DNA from: Neisseriaceae bacterium
GTDB taxonomy: Bacteria; Pseudomonadota; Gammaproteobacteria; Burkholderiales; UBA11063
Reading direction: 5' to 3'
Assembly (NCBI GenBank): GCA_947470205.1
Contig: CANISK010000056.1
Coordinates: 1-8,284 of the forward strand
Length of the DNA: 8,284 nucleotides
In this document: positions 6,453-8,284 of the stretch, piece by piece
Position numbering within the stretch: position 1 is the stretch's first letter
How the letters are laid out: each line of letters begins with the position of its first letter
Notes under the pieces: model-generated
The model's input: only the letters and a program-made list of their open reading frames with translations
What the model was told of the DNA's origin: nothing
The model's database searches: none
Translations under genes and position numbers: made by a program

Positions 6453-8284
6453 ATGACAAATTTTGTTCATTTAAGAATGCATTCTGAATTTTCAATTACA
6501 GATAGCATATTACGCATACCACAAATTGTAAAAGAATCAACAAAAGACAAGATGGGTGGTGTGGCGCTTACTGATCTTAACAATATGTTTGGTTTTGTTA
6601 AGTTTTATAAAAGTAGTGTGGAATCTGGTATAAAACCAATATTTGGAGTTGATACAAATGTGATTGACGACTCTGGGATGAAATATCGCATCATTTTACT
6701 TGCTAAAAATAATAATGGATTGAAGTGTTTAAATAAATTAATTACTCAAGCGTACACATTAAATAAAATTTTAGATGAACCATATATAAAAGAAGAATGG
6801 TTGTTTCTGGAAGAATGCACCGATATTATTATATTATCTGGTGGACTGTTTGGAGATATTGCTGAGTTAATTAATACCAAGAGACTAGATACCGCATATA
6901 AAAAAGCACAAATGTGGCAAGTGAAATATGGTGATGATTATTACTTGGAGCTTCATCGGGTGATGCATGAAAATACTAATTTAGTTTTAAAGTCTTCGAT
7001 AGATATTGCAGTGAAATTGGGGATACCTGTTGTGGCTACTCATCCTGTACAGTTCATGACAATCGAAGACTTTGAGGCACATGAGGTAAAGGTGTGCATT
7101 GCAACTGGTAATATTTTAGATGATGAGAAACGTGTATCTGCTTTTACTAATTGCCAGTATTTTATGACACAACAAGAGATGATTAAGCTTTTTGATGATA
7201 TCCCAAGTGCGATTATTAACACAATACAAATTGCAAAAAAATGTAATGTAACTGTGACTTTTGGTAAATATTTTTTACCATTTTTTGAGACACCAAATAA
7301 CACTAGCGTTGATGAATATTTAAAAGAATTAGCAACCAATGGGCTCATGAAAAGATTAGTTGAGATGAAGGTAGCTGAGGATAATGATGGTTATAAGGTC
7401 TACCGTGATAGATTAGCACTTGAGCTTAGTACTATCGTAGAAATGGGGTTTGCCGGGTATTTTCTCATTGTTGCAGATTTTATTAATTGGGCAAAAGAAA
7501 AGAACATTCCGGTGGGACCTGGGCGTGGATCTGGTGCCGGTTCTTTAGTTGCTTTTGCGTTAAAAATCACCGATGTAGATCCTTTGAGATATGGCTTACT
7601 TTTTGAACGCTTTCTAAACCCAGAGCGTGTATCTATGCCAGACTTTGATATAGATTTCTGCCAAGAAAAAAGAGATTTGGTTATTGAATATGTTAAAAAT
7701 AAATATGGAGTAGATGCGGTAAGTCAGATTGTTACCTTTGGTACTATGTCTTCAAAAGCGGTGATTAAAGATGTGGGCAGGGTATTGAATTTACCTTATG
7801 GACTATGCGACTCAATATCTAAAATGATTTTAAGCACCCCCGGAAAGAGTTACAGTCTACTTGAGGCTTATGAACAATTTTCAGATTTAAAAGTGCGTAT
7901 AGACAATGCAGATGATGAGGTGGTGCGTTTATGGGATATGTCAAAAAGATTGGAAGATTTAACCAGAAATGTGGGTAAACACGCAGCTGGAGTATTAATA
8001 GCACCAAATGAACTGACTGATTTTTGTCCATTATATGTAGCAGATGGCATGCAAACATCTCAATTAGACAAAGACGATGTAGAACAAATGGGGTTAGTTA
8101 AATTTGACTTTTTAGGACTTCGTAACCTAACCATCATACAAGAAACGTTGGAGAATGTTAAAAAACTACATAATATAGATGTAGTTTTGTCTACATATGA
8201 TTTTGATGACGTTGATACATATAAGCTATTACAAACTGGCAATACAGCCGCAATATTCCAGCTTGAGTCCCATGGTATGAAACG
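6453..8284 (+). CDS. dnaE: DNA polymerase III alpha subunit, 5' part
   Basis: The first 610 codons of the replicative polymerase catalytic subunit; the frame is open to the window edge, and about half of the usual 1150 or so residues is missing beyond it. The PHP domain comes first (FVHLRMHSEFSITDS at 4-18; NNMFGFVKFY). The polymerase palm follows, with GPGRGSGAGS (355-364) and PDFDIDFC carrying the catalytic aspartates D397 and D399. The third is D552 in GLVKFDFLGL. QIVTFGTMSSKAVIKDVGR and NVGKHAAGVLIAP also match E. coli DnaE. The first histidine of the PHP HxH motif is an arginine (R8-M-H10), as in E. coli-type DnaE, whose PHP has lost nuclease function. Proofreading is therefore expected from a separate DnaQ epsilon subunit. 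The start is ATG 6453, with a weak AGAAAAG (6441-6447) ahead of it that lies inside the HIT gene. Confidence 0.97.
   Translation, partial: MTNFVHLRMHSEFSITDSILRIPQIVKESTKDKMGGVALTDLNNMFGFVKFYKSSVESGIKPIFGVDTNVIDDSGMKYRIILLAKNNNGLKCLNKLITQAYTLNKILDEPYIKEEWLFLEECTDIIILSGGLFGDIAELINTKRLDTAYKKAQMWQVKYGDDYYLELHRVMHENTNLVLKSSIDIAVKLGIPVVATHPVQFMTIEDFEAHEVKVCIATGNILDDEKRVSAFTNCQYFMTQQEMIKLFDDIPSAIINTIQIAKKCNVTVTFGKYFLPFFETPNNTSVDEYLKELATNGLMKRLVEMKVAEDNDGYKVYRDRLALELSTIVEMGFAGYFLIVADFINWAKEKNIPVGPGRGSGAGSLVAFALKITDVDPLRYGLLFERFLNPERVSMPDFDIDFCQEKRDLVIEYVKNKYGVDAVSQIVTFGTMSSKAVIKDVGRVLNLPYGLCDSISKMILSTPGKSYSLLEAYEQFSDLKVRIDNADDEVVRLWDMSKRLEDLTRNVGKHAAGVLIAPNELTDFCPLYVADGMQTSQLDKDDVEQMGLVKFDFLGLRNLTIIQETLENVKKLHNIDVVLSTYDFDDVDTYKLLQTGNTAAIFQLESHGMK

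Noticed and set aside
7040..8242. Several minus-strand open frames of 60 to 102 codons
   Set aside because: All lie antisense to dnaE, whose sense frame is continuous and carries the catalytic motifs; none resembles a known family.
6453..8284. Possibility that dnaE is a broken gene because it has no stop here
   Set aside because: The frame is continuous to the last base and the motifs are in order; the gene is simply cut by the window end.
1..8284. CRISPR array, transposon ends, tRNA genes or Neisseria-type uptake sequences
   Set aside because: No spaced direct repeats, transposase, terminal repeats with target duplication, cloverleaf sequence or GCCGTCTGAA-type words were seen.

Overview
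The window is an AT-rich stretch of a proteobacterial chromosome carrying mostly core or common genes. The C-terminal HFPNPIWG block of the HIT protein, the E. coli-type DnaE and the YheS-type ABC-F protein all point to Proteobacteria. The HIT and DnaE sequences look most like betaproteobacterial versions, but this is recognition from memory, so the class is likely and the genus is open. I see no mobile elements, CRISPR array, rRNA or tRNA genes.

Layout. Positions 2-154 are the 3' end of rpmE (ribosomal protein L31), closed by a strong hairpin terminator at 183-212. A multi-pass ArnT/PMT-like glycosyltransferase follows at 234-1877. The gap 1878-2067 is richer in G+C than its flanks. It holds a perfect 10-bp inverted repeat with T tract (1921-1970), an overlapping 28-codon open frame (1936-2022) and a small hairpin (2026-2041), all just upstream of a YheS-type ABC-F ATPase gene (2068-3906). 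Convergent to it on the minus strand is a Tat-exported, PuuB/DAO-type FAD oxidoreductase (4040-5479). Its 3' flank contains a possible 39-codon small gene (3917-4036). A divergent promoter region (5480-5644) separates this from a plus-strand cluster: yraN (5645-6001), a HIT-domain protein (6019-6450) and dnaE (from 6453, cut by the window end).

How the genes relate. yraN, the HIT gene and dnaE are packed with gaps of 17 and 2 bases and are probably co-transcribed. They combine a presumed nuclease-fold protein, a nucleotide hydrolase/transferase and the replicative polymerase subunit. The other genes look like separate transcription units: translation (L31 and the ABC-F factor), envelope glycan or lipid modification, and periplasmic amine or amino-acid oxidation.

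No clearly new multi-gene system is visible. The best leads are the altered catalytic-loop motif of the glycosyltransferase, two unrecognised small open frames in intergenic regions, the structured leader-like region before the ABC-F gene, and the Tat signal on a protein family that is usually cytoplasmic.
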